Source: Enterococcus alishanensis (GTDB lineage: Bacteria > Bacillota > Bacilli > Lactobacillales > Enterococcaceae). From it: a stretch of DNA of 64,000 bases. How positions within the stretch are numbered: position 1 is the first letter of the stretch; the number at the start of each line of letters is the position of its first letter. Under the pieces are notes generated by a model. That model saw nothing but the letters and a program-made list of their open reading frames with translations, had not been told where the DNA came from and did no database searches. The position numbers and the translations under genes are program-made. Below, one piece after another: positions 56,119 through 64,000 of the stretch. The stretch is taken from NCBI RefSeq assembly GCF_019218635.1, contig NZ_JAHUZB010000002.1, positions 310,001 through 374,000 on the forward strand, written 5' to 3'.

Positions 56119-58188
56119 GTGATTAGAGTAGAAAAGGACTATTTTGAGAGTCGATTTGATAATGAATTATTGATTGTGGAAGCATGGGGGAAAGATTCCC
56201 TAAGAGTTCGCTCATTTGCTGATCAGAATGATTTTGAAGAAAATTTTGCTTTATTAGAAAAACCAGACAGTAATATTAACGAAATTGAGATAAAACAGTC
56301 CGAGCATTCCGTTGAAATCATAAATGGTAAAATTCGTGGGAAACTAGATCATCGAAATCGTTTAATTTTTTATAATGACAAAAACGAGATCTTATTGAAA
56401 GAATATATTCGCTTAAGGGCTGTTAAACATGATGATGGTGCGGAAGATGCGGGAACTGTTGAAGTAACATCAGATTTTAATTCAACTTTAAAATTAAGTT
56501 CTCGAGAGTACAAAGCTAATCAGGGTGGGGACTTTAAAGTCACTACGAGATTTGAGTCTGAACCAAAGGAAAAAATATTTGGCATGGGTCAATACCAACA
56601 CAGTTTTTTAGATCTGAAAAACACGATTTTAGAATTGGCTCAAAGAAACTCACAAATTTCTATTCCCTTTTATATTTCTAGTTTAGGATATGGATTTTTA
56701 TGGAATAATCCTGGAATTGGTGAGGTTAATTTTGCAAAGAATTTAACCGAGTGGAAAATGTTTGGGACTCACTTTATTGATTATTGGATCACTTGTGGAG
56801 AAGAGCCGAAAGAAATTCTGCAAAAATACGCGAATGTTACTGGTAAAGCACCTAAAATGCCTAATCATTTATTAGGACTTTGGCAAAGTAAATTAAGATA
56901 CCGAACACCAGATGAAGTATTGGAAGTTGTCAAGAAATATCAAGATAGGGGCATTCAGTTATCTTCAATCGCGATAGATTATTTCCATTGGCCAAAACAA
57001 GGAGAGTATCGTTTTGATTATGATTATTGGCCAGATCCTAGTGGTTTAGTAAAAGAATTAAAAGAGAATTATCATGTGGAACCCTTAATTTCGATTTGGC
57101 CTACTGTTCAAAATGATGCCGAGAACTACAATCATTATTTAGAAAATGGTTATTTGGTTCAAGTGAATCGTGGTGTCCGCATGACTATGCAAATACAAGG
57201 AAGCACAATTTTTGTCGATATGACAAACCCAGATGCGCGTGATTATATTGCCGGTTTAATCGAGCAAAATTATAAAAAATTTGGAATTAACTATTTTTGG
57301 TTAGATGTAGCTGAACCAGGTTACGCCGTTTATGATTTTGATAATTTTCGATATAAAAAAGGCACTGATTTACAGTGTGGGAATATGTATCCAATCGATT
57401 ATTTGAAAATGATTAGTCAGGTGAATTCAAATCAAGATTCTCCTGTAACACTTGTTCGTGGAGGTTGGGCTGGTGCACAAAAATATGGTGCCTTACTATG
57501 GTCTGGAGATATTGACTCTAGTTTTGAAGCTTTTAAAAACCAGGTGAATACTGGACTAAATGTCGGGATGGCAGGAATTCCATGGTGGACAACCGATATC
57601 GGGGGATTTCATGGAGGAAATCCTAAAAATGAAGAATTTCGAGAATTACTGGTTCGTTGGTTTCAATATGCGACTTTCTCGCCAGTTTTACGAATGCATG
57701 GTGACCGCCTGCCTCATAGTAAACCACTTTCTGAAAGTGGTGGTGGGTCTATGGTTACAGGTGCACCCAATGAAATTTGGTCTTATGGATCTGAAGTAGA
57801 AGATATTTTGACGAAATATATTCATATGAGGGAGAAATTAAAACCATACATTGAGTTATTGATGACAGAAGCACATGAAACAGGTGATCCGTTAATGAGA
57901 CCTTTGTTTTATGAATTTCCAAGTGATGAAAGGTCATGGGAAGCAGAAGATACTTATTTATTCGGGCCTGATATTTTAGTATCTCCAATAATGAAATATG
58001 AACAAAGAACTGCAAAAATTTATTTACCAAAAGGTATAGAATGGATTAATTTGTGGTCAAACGAAATATATGAGGGAGGGTCAGAAATAGAAATGACCGC
58101 AAACCTCGAGGAAATACCATTGTTTTTAAGGGCTGACAAAAGTGAACAGTTTACAGAATTAATTAAGTTTGCAAGGGAGGAAGAATAA
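56119..58188 (+). CDS. GH31 glycosidase, probable alpha-xylosidase
   Basis: A 689-residue GH31 enzyme without signal peptide, so cytosolic. GTG 56119 is the only plausible start (AGGAAG upstream). N-terminal beta-sandwich (about 1-215), then the barrel. Likely nucleophile D396 in YFWLDVAEPGY and acid/base D464 in LLWSGDIDSSF; GIPWWTTDIGGF is a family block. Placement after xylAB points to alpha-xylosidase releasing xylose from isoprimeverose or other alpha-xylosides, as with XylQ in the Lactobacillus pentosus xyl locus. Alpha-glucosidase activity cannot be excluded from sequence. The stop overlaps the next start by one base (TAATG). Confidence 0.85.
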   Translation: MIRVEKDYFESRFDNELLIVEAWGKDSLRVRSFADQNDFEENFALLEKPDSNINEIEIKQSEHSVEIINGKIRGKLDHRNRLIFYNDKNEILLKEYIRLRAVKHDDGAEDAGTVEVTSDFNSTLKLSSREYKANQGGDFKVTTRFESEPKEKIFGMGQYQHSFLDLKNTILELAQRNSQISIPFYISSLGYGFLWNNPGIGEVNFAKNLTEWKMFGTHFIDYWITCGEEPKEILQKYANVTGKAPKMPNHLLGLWQSKLRYRTPDEVLEVVKKYQDRGIQLSSIAIDYFHWPKQGEYRFDYDYWPDPSGLVKELKENYHVEPLISIWPTVQNDAENYNHYLENGYLVQVNRGVRMTMQIQGSTIFVDMTNPDARDYIAGLIEQNYKKFGINYFWLDVAEPGYAVYDFDNFRYKKGTDLQCGNMYPIDYLKMISQVNSNQDSPVTLVRGGWAGAQKYGALLWSGDIDSSFEAFKNQVNTGLNVGMAGIPWWTTDIGGFHGGNPKNEEFRELLVRWFQYATFSPVLRMHGDRLPHSKPLSESGGGSMVTGAPNEIWSYGSEVEDILTKYIHMREKLKPYIELLMTEAHETGDPLMRPLFYEFPSDERSWEAEDTYLFGPDILVSPIMKYEQRTAKIYLPKGIEWINLWSNEIYEGGSEIEMTANLEEIPLFLRADKSEQFTELIKFAREEE

Positions 58189-58967
58189 TGGAAGCGAATT
58201 TTTTTCAGATAGTTTTAATTGTTTTATATGGTTTTTTTATTAATTTTGAAAAGAACTCTACAATGTTTGGCACTTATCAACCAGTAACAGCAGGTTTTAT
58301 TACTGGTTTAATTTTAGGGGATGTAACAACAGGTCTTTATATTGGCGGAACCTTACAATTACTTTCATTAGGAATTAGTAACTTTGGTGGAGCATCAATT
58401 CCAGATTATCAAACAGCCAGTATTGTAGCAACATTTATTACAATCACTACTGGACAAGAAGCATCTGTAGGTATTTCTATCGGAATTCCAGTAGCTTTGT
58501 TAATGGTTCAATTAGATGTTATTAGAAACACAATTGGAATTTGGTTGGTTCACCGCGCTGAAAATGGTGCAAAAAATGGTGACTATAGTTACATCACAAA
58601 AATGCAAATGCTAGGAGTTTTTTTAACAGCGGCAACAACCGGGATTCCTGTAGCATTGGCGGTTATTTTTGGTCCTTCATTAATTAATACCATTTTAAAT
58701 TACACACCAGAATGGTTAACTACAGGGTTAAGTGTTGCAGGCGGTTTATTACCAGCTGTCGGGATAGGTTTGTTACTAAGATATTTACCTGTGAAAGAAT
58801 ACTTTAGTTATTTAGTCATTGGTTTTGTATTAGCTGTTTATATGAACGTTCCTTTATTAGGTGTAGCATTAGTTGGCGGTGCAGTAGCTTTGATTATTTA
58901 TAAAAAAAACAGTGCTAATGCTGAGCTTGCAACTTCTGCAGTAGGAGGTATGGATGAAGATGAATAA
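58188..58967 (+). CDS. PTS mannose/sorbose-class enzyme IIC
   Basis: A 259-residue permease subunit with about seven to eight transmembrane helices. Typical blocks: GFFINFEKNSTMFGTYQPVTAG, LILGDVTTGLYIGGTLQLLSLG and PDYQTASIVAT. ATG 58188 overlaps the GH31 stop, so translation is coupled to the xyl genes. With IID it forms the membrane part of the transporter. Confidence 0.94.
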   Translation: MEANFFQIVLIVLYGFFINFEKNSTMFGTYQPVTAGFITGLILGDVTTGLYIGGTLQLLSLGISNFGGASIPDYQTASIVATFITITTGQEASVGISIGIPVALLMVQLDVIRNTIGIWLVHRAENGAKNGDYSYITKMQMLGVFLTAATTGIPVALAVIFGPSLINTILNYTPEWLTTGLSVAGGLLPAVGIGLLLRYLPVKEYFSYLVIGFVLAVYMNVPLLGVALVGGAVALIIYKKNSANAELATSAVGGMDEDE

Positions 58968-59760
58968 TATTTCAAATGTAGATGAGAAGACAAAAAAAAG
59001 TGTATTATGGCGTTGGTTTTTTACAAGTTCAGTTTCATCAAACTATGAAAAAATGCAAGCATTAGCATATTGTTACGCTGTGTTGCCTTTTTTGAAACAA
59101 GCATATAAAGATAAACCAGAAGCTTTGCAAAATGCTGTATTAAATCATTTGCAGTTTTTTAATACAAATCCCTGGGTTGCCCCTTATATTTTGGGAATTA
59201 ATGTGGCAATGGAAGAAAACGCTGACGAAAATACCGAGGAAGCCGTGACTTCAATTAAAACTGGTTTGATGGGTCCTGTCGCAGGGTTAGGAGATAGCCT
59301 ATTTGTAGTTATTCCTTGGACAATTTTTGGTGCGATTGCTGCAAATATGGCTCTTGACGGAAGCCCTGTAGGTATATTCTTATGGATTGCAGTAAGTATT
59401 GCTTTGAAAATGTTAAGTATTCCATTGTTTAATGCAGGATACACTTCCGGTACAAAATTGATTTCGACAATTGAAAAAAGCTTGAAACGTTTAACTGAAA
59501 GTACATCTATTTTAGGATTAATGGTAGTGGGTGCTTTAATTCCTTCTGTGGTGAAAGCAAATATTGCTTTAAACTTTAAGCAAGGTGACTTCACAATGAA
59601 AGGGCAAGAAATTTTAGATCAAATTATGCCTGGATTAGTTCCAGCATTATTAGTTGGTATTGTTTTTTGGGCGTTGAAAAAAAATGTAAAACCAATTTAT
59701 TTAATACTAGGTGTGATGGTAGTAGCAGTTATTTTGGCAGCTTTGGGTATTTTAGAATAG
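58954..59760 (+). CDS. PTS mannose/sorbose-class enzyme IID
   Basis: A 268-residue subunit unique to the mannose PTS class. ATG 58954 has AGGAGG (58943-58948) and overlaps the IIC end by 14 bases. Blocks: LWRWFFTSSVSSNYEKMQALAYCYAVLPFLKQ, NTNPWVAPYILGINVAMEE, and the glycine-rich TGLMGPVAGLGDSLFVVIPWTIFG. The C-terminal part is hydrophobic. Confidence 0.94.
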   Translation: MKMNNISNVDEKTKKSVLWRWFFTSSVSSNYEKMQALAYCYAVLPFLKQAYKDKPEALQNAVLNHLQFFNTNPWVAPYILGINVAMEENADENTEEAVTSIKTGLMGPVAGLGDSLFVVIPWTIFGAIAANMALDGSPVGIFLWIAVSIALKMLSIPLFNAGYTSGTKLISTIEKSLKRLTESTSILGLMVVGALIPSVVKANIALNFKQGDFTMKGQEILDQIMPGLVPALLVGIVFWALKKNVKPIYLILGVMVVAVILAALGILE

Positions 59761-59782
59761 AAAGGACTTGTGTAGTTTGGAA

Positions 59783-60259
59783 ATGAAGGGAATTAATAAT
59801 ATTCGTATAGATGATCGTTTAATTCATGGGCAAGTTGCAACTATGTGGAGTAACAAATTGGGTGTAACTAGAATTATGGTGGTGAACAATGCAGTTGCCA
59901 ATAATGATGTACAAAAAAAAGTATTAAGAATGGCTGTTCCGGCTGGAATTGCTTCGTCAATTATTACAAGTGAAACAGCACTAAAAAATATTATTGCTGA
60001 CAAATATGAAGGACAGAATGTCTTGTTAATCGTTAAATCACCTATTGATTTATTACCATTTGAAGAAGCCGGTTTGGATTTGGGAGTTGTGAACGTAGGA
60101 AATATGTCAAATCGGAAAGATACAGAAGTATTGCGACCTAATATCAGTGTAACATCAGAGGAAAGAGCAGCCTTTGAAAAATTACTGTCGGATGGTGTTG
60201 AATTTACGACAATTATGACACCTGACGACAAAAAAACCTATTTGAAAGATATCTTGTAG
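59783..60259 (+). CDS. PTS mannose/sorbose-class enzyme IIB
   Basis: A 158-residue phosphotransfer protein with the phospho-histidine H15 in IRIDDRLIHGQVATMW. ATG 59783 puts this His at position 15, as in other sorbose-class IIB proteins; upstream in-frame TTG 59777 is better spaced from AAAGGA (59761-59766) and cannot be excluded. It is separate from IIA, unlike the fused IIAB of Escherichia coli. Confidence 0.92.
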   Translation: MKGINNIRIDDRLIHGQVATMWSNKLGVTRIMVVNNAVANNDVQKKVLRMAVPAGIASSIITSETALKNIIADKYEGQNVLLIVKSPIDLLPFEEAGLDLGVVNVGNMSNRKDTEVLRPNISVTSEERAAFEKLLSDGVEFTTIMTPDDKKTYLKDIL

Positions 60260-60267
60260 GTATGCTT

Positions 60268-60672
60268 ATGAATAAAAATATTATATTAATGAGTCACGGA
60301 AAAATGGCTGAAGAAACTTTAAATTCAGCAAAGATGATAGTCGGTGATATGTTAGATTATCCTGTAGTTTCAATGGCGTCACAAGATGGTATTGAGGGAA
60401 CTATAGAAAAATTGAACCAAGCTCTAAAAAAATATGAACGAAGTACAGAAATTTTAGTCATTGTTGATTTACTTGGTGGAACTCCTGGTAATGCAGCTCT
60501 TTTGAAAGCACATGAAGATCCACGAATTAGTGTATTGACAGGATTAAACTTAGCAATGCTTTTAGAAAGTATCTCTTTACCACCAGAAAATTTGGCTGAT
60601 AATTTGAAAGAAATCGGACAAAATAGTATTCAAATTCCGTCAGATAATAAACTTAATGAAGACGATGAATAA
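60268..60672 (+). CDS. PTS mannose/sorbose-class enzyme IIA
   Basis: A 134-residue cytosolic protein accepting phosphate from HPr at H10 in IILMSHGKMAEE, followed by VDLLGGTPGNAAL. I prefer ATG 60268 (AGGT 7 bases upstream) to ATG 60262. The acidic end (NKLNEDDE) is usual. Last gene of the apparent xylAB-GH31-PTS unit, 27 bases before its terminator. Confidence 0.92.
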   Translation: MNKNIILMSHGKMAEETLNSAKMIVGDMLDYPVVSMASQDGIEGTIEKLNQALKKYERSTEILVIVDLLGGTPGNAALLKAHEDPRISVLTGLNLAMLLESISLPPENLADNLKEIGQNSIQIPSDNKLNEDDE

Positions 60673-60698
60673 TGAATTTGAGATGTGATTAACTTTGT

Positions 60699-60760
60699 AA
60701 AACTCCTATTATATGATTATGGACGAATCGTTCGCTATGATCTATTAAAGGAGTTTTTTA
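60699..60760 (+). terminator. Terminator of the xyl-PTS operon
   Basis: AAAACTCCT (60699-60707) pairs with AGGAGTTTT (60749-60757), with a small inner CGAA/TTCG hairpin at about 60724-60734 and a T run after. Confidence 0.8.
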
Positions 60761-60875
60761 TTAAGACAAATGGAAAAATATGAAATATTATAGATTAATA
60801 AATTTAACTAAGATTATTAAAGAAAAAGTACTAGTATTTGGAAAAAATCATAGAAAGAAATAGACACTCTAATCT

Positions 60876-61239
60876 TGTTTCTATTTTCATAATACATTTT
60901 TAGGAATCGTAACCGTTATTTTTTTAATGAGGGTGTTTTTTGAGAGTGTTACGAAAAAGTATCTGAAAATTCAATTGCAAGTAGATAAAAAAGAGTCTTT
61001 AGAGCCTTAATTTCACCCAAAGTCATATGAAAATCACATCTCAGAAATCAGTTAGAATGCTGCTTATATTAAATTTGATTTATGTAAAATCAAAGGTGAA
61101 ATCCTAATACTTCATCGCGATGGAAATCTTATGAGAATGACTGCTCAAATTAGATAAATCAAAGATTATAATTATAGTAATTTAAAGCACCAATTAAATT
61201 CGGGAGAATATCTGAGCCAGATTCAATTTCTTGGTTAGT
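60876..61239 (+). pseudogene. Possible degraded reading frame in a 750-base gap
   Basis: Between the xyl terminator and the malolactic-type gene, one frame has only about four stops in 120 codons. It reads a hydrophobic stretch (FLGIVTVIFLMRVFFESV) and protein-like pieces such as IKGEILILHRDGNLMRMTAQIR. No family was recognised and there is no clear start. It may be a decayed gene or chance. The rest of 60761-61421 shows no other feature, and no mleR-type regulator. Confidence 0.25.
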
Positions 61240-61421
61240 TCAATAGTTGAAGACATGAGTATTGAATCTTTATTTTATCTTATTTTTCATGATCATTGAA
61301 ACTCATATAAATCGATCTTATAACAAACAAGGATTTTGACTATAACATTATCAACCAACTATACTTCAATCACTGAGGGAGATAATAAACTTAGCGTGAT
61401 TGAAAATTAGGAGGAATAGAT

Positions 61422-63086
61422 ATGTTATCAGGACAAAATTTATTAAACAATCCATTTTTGAATAAAGGAACTGCTTTTACAAAAGAAGAAAGAGCTAAAT
61501 ATGGAATAACTGGCATGTTACCAAGTACAGTTCAAACTTTAGAGCAACAATCTGTTCAAGCCTACGGACAATATTTGAGTAAAGCGACTGATTTAGAAAA
61601 AAGAATCTTTTTAATGAATGTATTTAATACAAATCGAACATTGTTTTATAAATTAATGGGACAACATTTAGTTGAATTTATGCCAGTGGTTTATGATCCA
61701 GTTGTTGCTGATGCAATTGAACAATATAATGAAATTTTCTTAAAACCGCAGGATGCAGCATTTCTTTCGATTGACGATCCTGAAAATATTCAAGCGAGCT
61801 TAAAAAATGCAGCTGCAGGTCGGGGTATTCGTTTAATTGTGGTGACTGATGCAGAAGGTATTTTAGGTATGGGCGACTGGGGTGTTAATGGAGTTGATAT
61901 TGCAATTGGGAAATTAATGGTTTACACAGCGGCAGCTGGTATCAATCCGGCACAAGTTTTACCAGTCTCAATTGACGCTGGTACGAACAATCAAGAGTTA
62001 ATCGATAATCCATTGTATCTAGGCAATCGTCATGCAAGAGTGACTGGCGATAAGTATTATCAATTTATTGATCAATTTGTTAATGCGGCTGAAACATTAT
62101 TTCCTGAATTATTATTGCACTGGGAAGATTTTGGTCGGGGAAATGCAGCAACTATTTTAGAAAAATACCAAGATAAAATCACTACGTTTAATGATGACAT
62201 TCAAGGAACTGGGATTGTTGTTTTAGCTGGTGTGTTAGGTGGATTGAATATTTCAGGTGAAAAATTAGCTGATCAAAGAATCCTAACTTTTGGCGCAGGA
62301 ACTGCTGGTGTGGGAATTGCCAATATTATTTTAGACGAAATGGTTCGGCAAGGAACACCGATTGAAGAAGCTCGTCAACGTTTCTATCAAGTAGACAAAC
62401 AAGGATTATTGTTTGAAGATACAGAAGGCTTAACTCTTGGACAAGTTCCATTTGCTAGAAATCGTGATGAATTTACTAATGCTGATGAACTAACCAATTT
62501 AGAGGCTGTAGTAAAATCAATTAAACCAACCATCATGATTGGTACATCTACACAACCCGGTGCATTTACCGAAACGATCATTAAAGAAATGGCTGCAAAC
62601 ACAGCGCGTCCAATCATTATGCCCTTATCAAATCCAACCAAATTAGCAGAAGCAAAAGCAGCTGATATTATTGAATGGACAGATGGTAAAGCATTAATTG
62701 GAACAGGAATTCCTGCAGGCGATGTTGAATATAAAGGAGTCACTTATCAAATAGGACAAGCCAATAATGCTTTAATGTATCCTGGTTTAGGTTTAGGACT
62801 AATTGCGTCAACTGCAACTCGTGTAAACGCAGAAATTATTTCTCAAGCCAGTCGTGCTTTAGGTGGAATCGTAGATATAACCCAACCTGGAGCTGCTGTT
62901 TTGCCACCTGTTGCAAAAATTACAGATTTTTCACAAATTATTGCAGAAGTTGTTACTAAATCTGTTGTAGAGCAAGGATTAAATCGCGAAGAAATTAGTG
63001 ATATTGAAGGAACAGTTAAAGCTGCTAAATGGTATCCAGAATATCAAGACTTAGAAACAAGCAAGGAAGCAAAATTAATTAAATAA
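61422..63086 (+). CDS. mleS: Malolactic enzyme (or NAD-type malic enzyme)
   Basis: A 554-residue member of the large malic enzyme family. ATG 61422 is 7 bases after AGGAGG. The N-terminus [20 protein letters not shown] is characteristic, as I recall, of lactic-acid-bacterial malolactic enzymes, which convert L-malate to L-lactate and CO2 with bound NAD. Further blocks: [33 protein letters not shown], the metal-site EDFGRGNA and [11 protein letters not shown], and the NAD site [14 protein letters not shown] pyruvate-forming malic enzyme has the same motifs, so the reaction is not proven. No malate permease or regulator is adjacent, unlike many mle loci. Confidence 0.82.
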   Translation: MLSGQNLLNNPFLNKGTAFTKEERAKYGITGMLPSTVQTLEQQSVQAYGQYLSKATDLEKRIFLMNVFNTNRTLFYKLMGQHLVEFMPVVYDPVVADAIEQYNEIFLKPQDAAFLSIDDPENIQASLKNAAAGRGIRLIVVTDAEGILGMGDWGVNGVDIAIGKLMVYTAAAGINPAQVLPVSIDAGTNNQELIDNPLYLGNRHARVTGDKYYQFIDQFVNAAETLFPELLLHWEDFGRGNAATILEKYQDKITTFNDDIQGTGIVVLAGVLGGLNISGEKLADQRILTFGAGTAGVGIANIILDEMVRQGTPIEEARQRFYQVDKQGLLFEDTEGLTLGQVPFARNRDEFTNADELTNLEAVVKSIKPTIMIGTSTQPGAFTETIIKEMAANTARPIIMPLSNPTKLAEAKAADIIEWTDGKALIGTGIPAGDVEYKGVTYQIGQANNALMYPGLGLGLIASTATRVNAEIISQASRALGGIVDITQPGAAVLPPVAKITDFSQIIAEVVTKSVVEQGLNREEISDIEGTVKAAKWYPEYQDLETSKEAKLIK

Positions 63087-63090
63087 AAAA

Positions 63091-63126
63091 AACAGTAAGT
63101 TGATCAATTTCAACTTACTGTTTTTG
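63091..63126 (+). terminator. Terminator of the malolactic-type gene
   Basis: CAGTAAGTTGA (63093-63103) pairs with TCAACTTACTG (63110-63120), followed by TTTTT. Confidence 0.9.
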
Positions 63127-63143
63127 TATTTGATTGAGGAACT

Positions 63144-63437
63144 TTATTTCATTTTTTCTACAAACCAATCAATAACTTTTTCTTCATAATTGGAGGTGGC
63201 TGCTTCTTTGTCAATAATAACTTTTCTCGTCTCAAGATTTATTTTAACAGCCAATTTACCCCAGATAAAAAGAGAAGTTTCATTTTTGGAATTTTTGATG
63301 CGATATTTCTCGATAATTGGTGAATTAGTGCTGCAACATCCATAATTTTTAGCTATTCGTCGACTTTTGATAACAGCTTCTCCATTTTTTTGTGCTTCTT
63401 CGTATAGTTGGTCTAATTCTTGATCGATTCCTAACAT
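63144..63437 (-). CDS. Small protein of unknown function (97 aa)
   Basis: A 97-residue basic-acidic mixed protein (MLGIDQELDQLYEEAQKNGE...) with a double cysteine in NYGCCSTNSP and a likely mixed alpha/beta fold (LFIWGKLAVKINLETRKVII). ATG 63437; the ribosome site is weak (AGAG about 10 bases upstream). No family recognised. Confidence 0.6.
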   Translation of the reverse strand: MLGIDQELDQLYEEAQKNGEAVIKSRRIAKNYGCCSTNSPIIEKYRIKNSKNETSLFIWGKLAVKINLETRKVIIDKEAATSNYEEKVIDWFVEKMK

Positions 63438-63542
63438 TGACTGTCAGCTCTTTTCTGAATGATTTCTACCATATAATTTTAACAGATTTTTGGCAATTCA
63501 GAAATTTATAGCGATTGAATGATTAGAAATTTATTGTTTACA

Positions 63543-63574
63543 TAAAAAAGCCTCCAGTTCTCACTGAAGACTTT
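63543..63574 (-). terminator. Terminator of the DUF5648 gene at the right edge
   Basis: On the minus strand AGTCTTCAGT pairs with ACTGGAGGCT (two G-U) and is followed by TTTTTT. Confidence 0.85.
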
Positions 63575-63585
63575 CGATTTAAAAA

Positions 63586-64000
63586 TTATTTAACTCCGTA
63601 GAAGGCGATTCCTTCATCAATCCAGCCATTACTGTGGATGAAATCTTGTTCAGCGGCTGAAGCAGTGTATAAATGAGAGCCAGCGCCACGTGCATTTGGA
63701 TTAAAGCTACGGTAAATAGGTGTACCTTCGTTTACATCAGAGTAGAAGGCAATACCTTCCTTAGCCCAACCTTCCTTAGCCACTGAATTATATTCTTTCT
63801 CATTCATCGTGTAGAAATGTTCACCAGAGTTAGGGTTGTATAGGCGATATACAGGTGTGCCAGTTTCAGCTGTTTGCCAAGCAGTACCTTCGTCGACCCA
63901 GCCAAGATTTACAATATAATCGAACTCAGCTTTGCTTCCAGTATAAAAATGTTCACCGGAATTAGGATTATATGCACGATATAAAGGAAGTCCTTGCATA
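63586..64000 (-). CDS. DUF5648 repeat protein, C-terminal part only
   Basis: The minus-strand frame is open from the window edge to TAA at 63586. At least 137 residues are visible and consist entirely of three DUF5648 repeats: YRAYNPNSGEHFYTGS, YRLYNPNSGEHFYTMN and YRSFNPNARGAGSHLYTAS, ending EGIAFYGVK. The Met at the edge is very unlikely to be the true start, as these repeats are C-terminal modules of larger exported proteins elsewhere in the window. Its N-terminal domain, and so its role, lies outside. Confidence 0.85.
   Translation of the reverse strand, partial: MQGLPLYRAYNPNSGEHFYTGSKAEFDYIVNLGWVDEGTAWQTAETGTPVYRLYNPNSGEHFYTMNEKEYNSVAKEGWAKEGIAFYSDVNEGTPIYRSFNPNARGAGSHLYTASAAEQDFIHSNGWIDEGIAFYGVK

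Noticed and set aside
59184-59594. 136-codon minus-strand frame within IID (and a similar one at 59824-60231 within IIB)
   Set aside because: Antisense frames of conserved PTS genes with no ribosome sites.

Overview
The window looks like a chromosomal segment of a low-GC, lactic-acid-bacterium-type Firmicute, most likely Enterococcaceae or a close Lactobacillales relative. The basis is AT-rich DNA, strong AAGGAGG-type ribosome sites, parE-parC, oxygen-sensitive pyruvate formate-lyase, a family II (Mn) pyrophosphatase, two different PTS permease classes, a malolactic-type enzyme and VanY-like and GH73 wall enzymes. I cannot name the species from sequence alone.

Layout. 1-9.3 kb is housekeeping: the 3' end of parE, parC, pflB-pflA behind a promoter with a perfect cre-like dyad, ppaC, a DUF1803-like gene and a secreted alpha/beta hydrolase. 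9.5-19.5 kb is a complete glycogen operon, glgB-glgC-glgD-glgA-glgP plus a GH13 amylase/neopullulanase, with overlapping genes and two hairpins that may tune expression (before glgC and before glgP). 19.5-37.1 kb is a mixed core region: small conserved unknowns, tRNA-Leu(AAG), a solitary XRE/TPR regulator, nagA, an ABC transporter with a very large FtsX-type permease, an oxidoreductase, VanY- and GH73-type wall hydrolases, an Eis-like acetyltransferase operon and lepA.

37.6-51.4 kb is an accessory island. It holds three paralogous secreted alpha/beta hydrolases (one intact with C-terminal DUF5648 repeats, one naturally short, one with a frameshifted last repeat), a lactose/cellobiose-class PTS operon with its own PRD activator but no glycosidase, and a secreted Ig-like/DUF5648 protein. 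A fourth DUF5648 protein runs off the right edge. Long gene-free AT-rich stretches and a decayed IS200/IS605 transposase (51.8 kb) mark past rearrangement.

52.0-60.8 kb is a xylose/alpha-xyloside locus: divergent ROK repressor xylR, then xylA, xylB, a GH31 alpha-xylosidase-type enzyme and a full mannose-class PTS (IIC, IID, IIB, IIA), probably one transcription unit ending in a terminator at 60.7 kb. Pairing a phosphorylating permease with an unphosphorylated-sugar pathway is the most interesting metabolic puzzle here. The window closes with a malolactic/malic enzyme, a small unknown gene and the DUF5648 fragment.

The best candidates for something undescribed are (i) the DUF5648-tagged secreted hydrolase set beside a hydrolase-less PTS and (ii) the xyl operon with a dedicated mannose-class PTS. 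No CRISPR array, rRNA, prophage or intact insertion sequence was seen.
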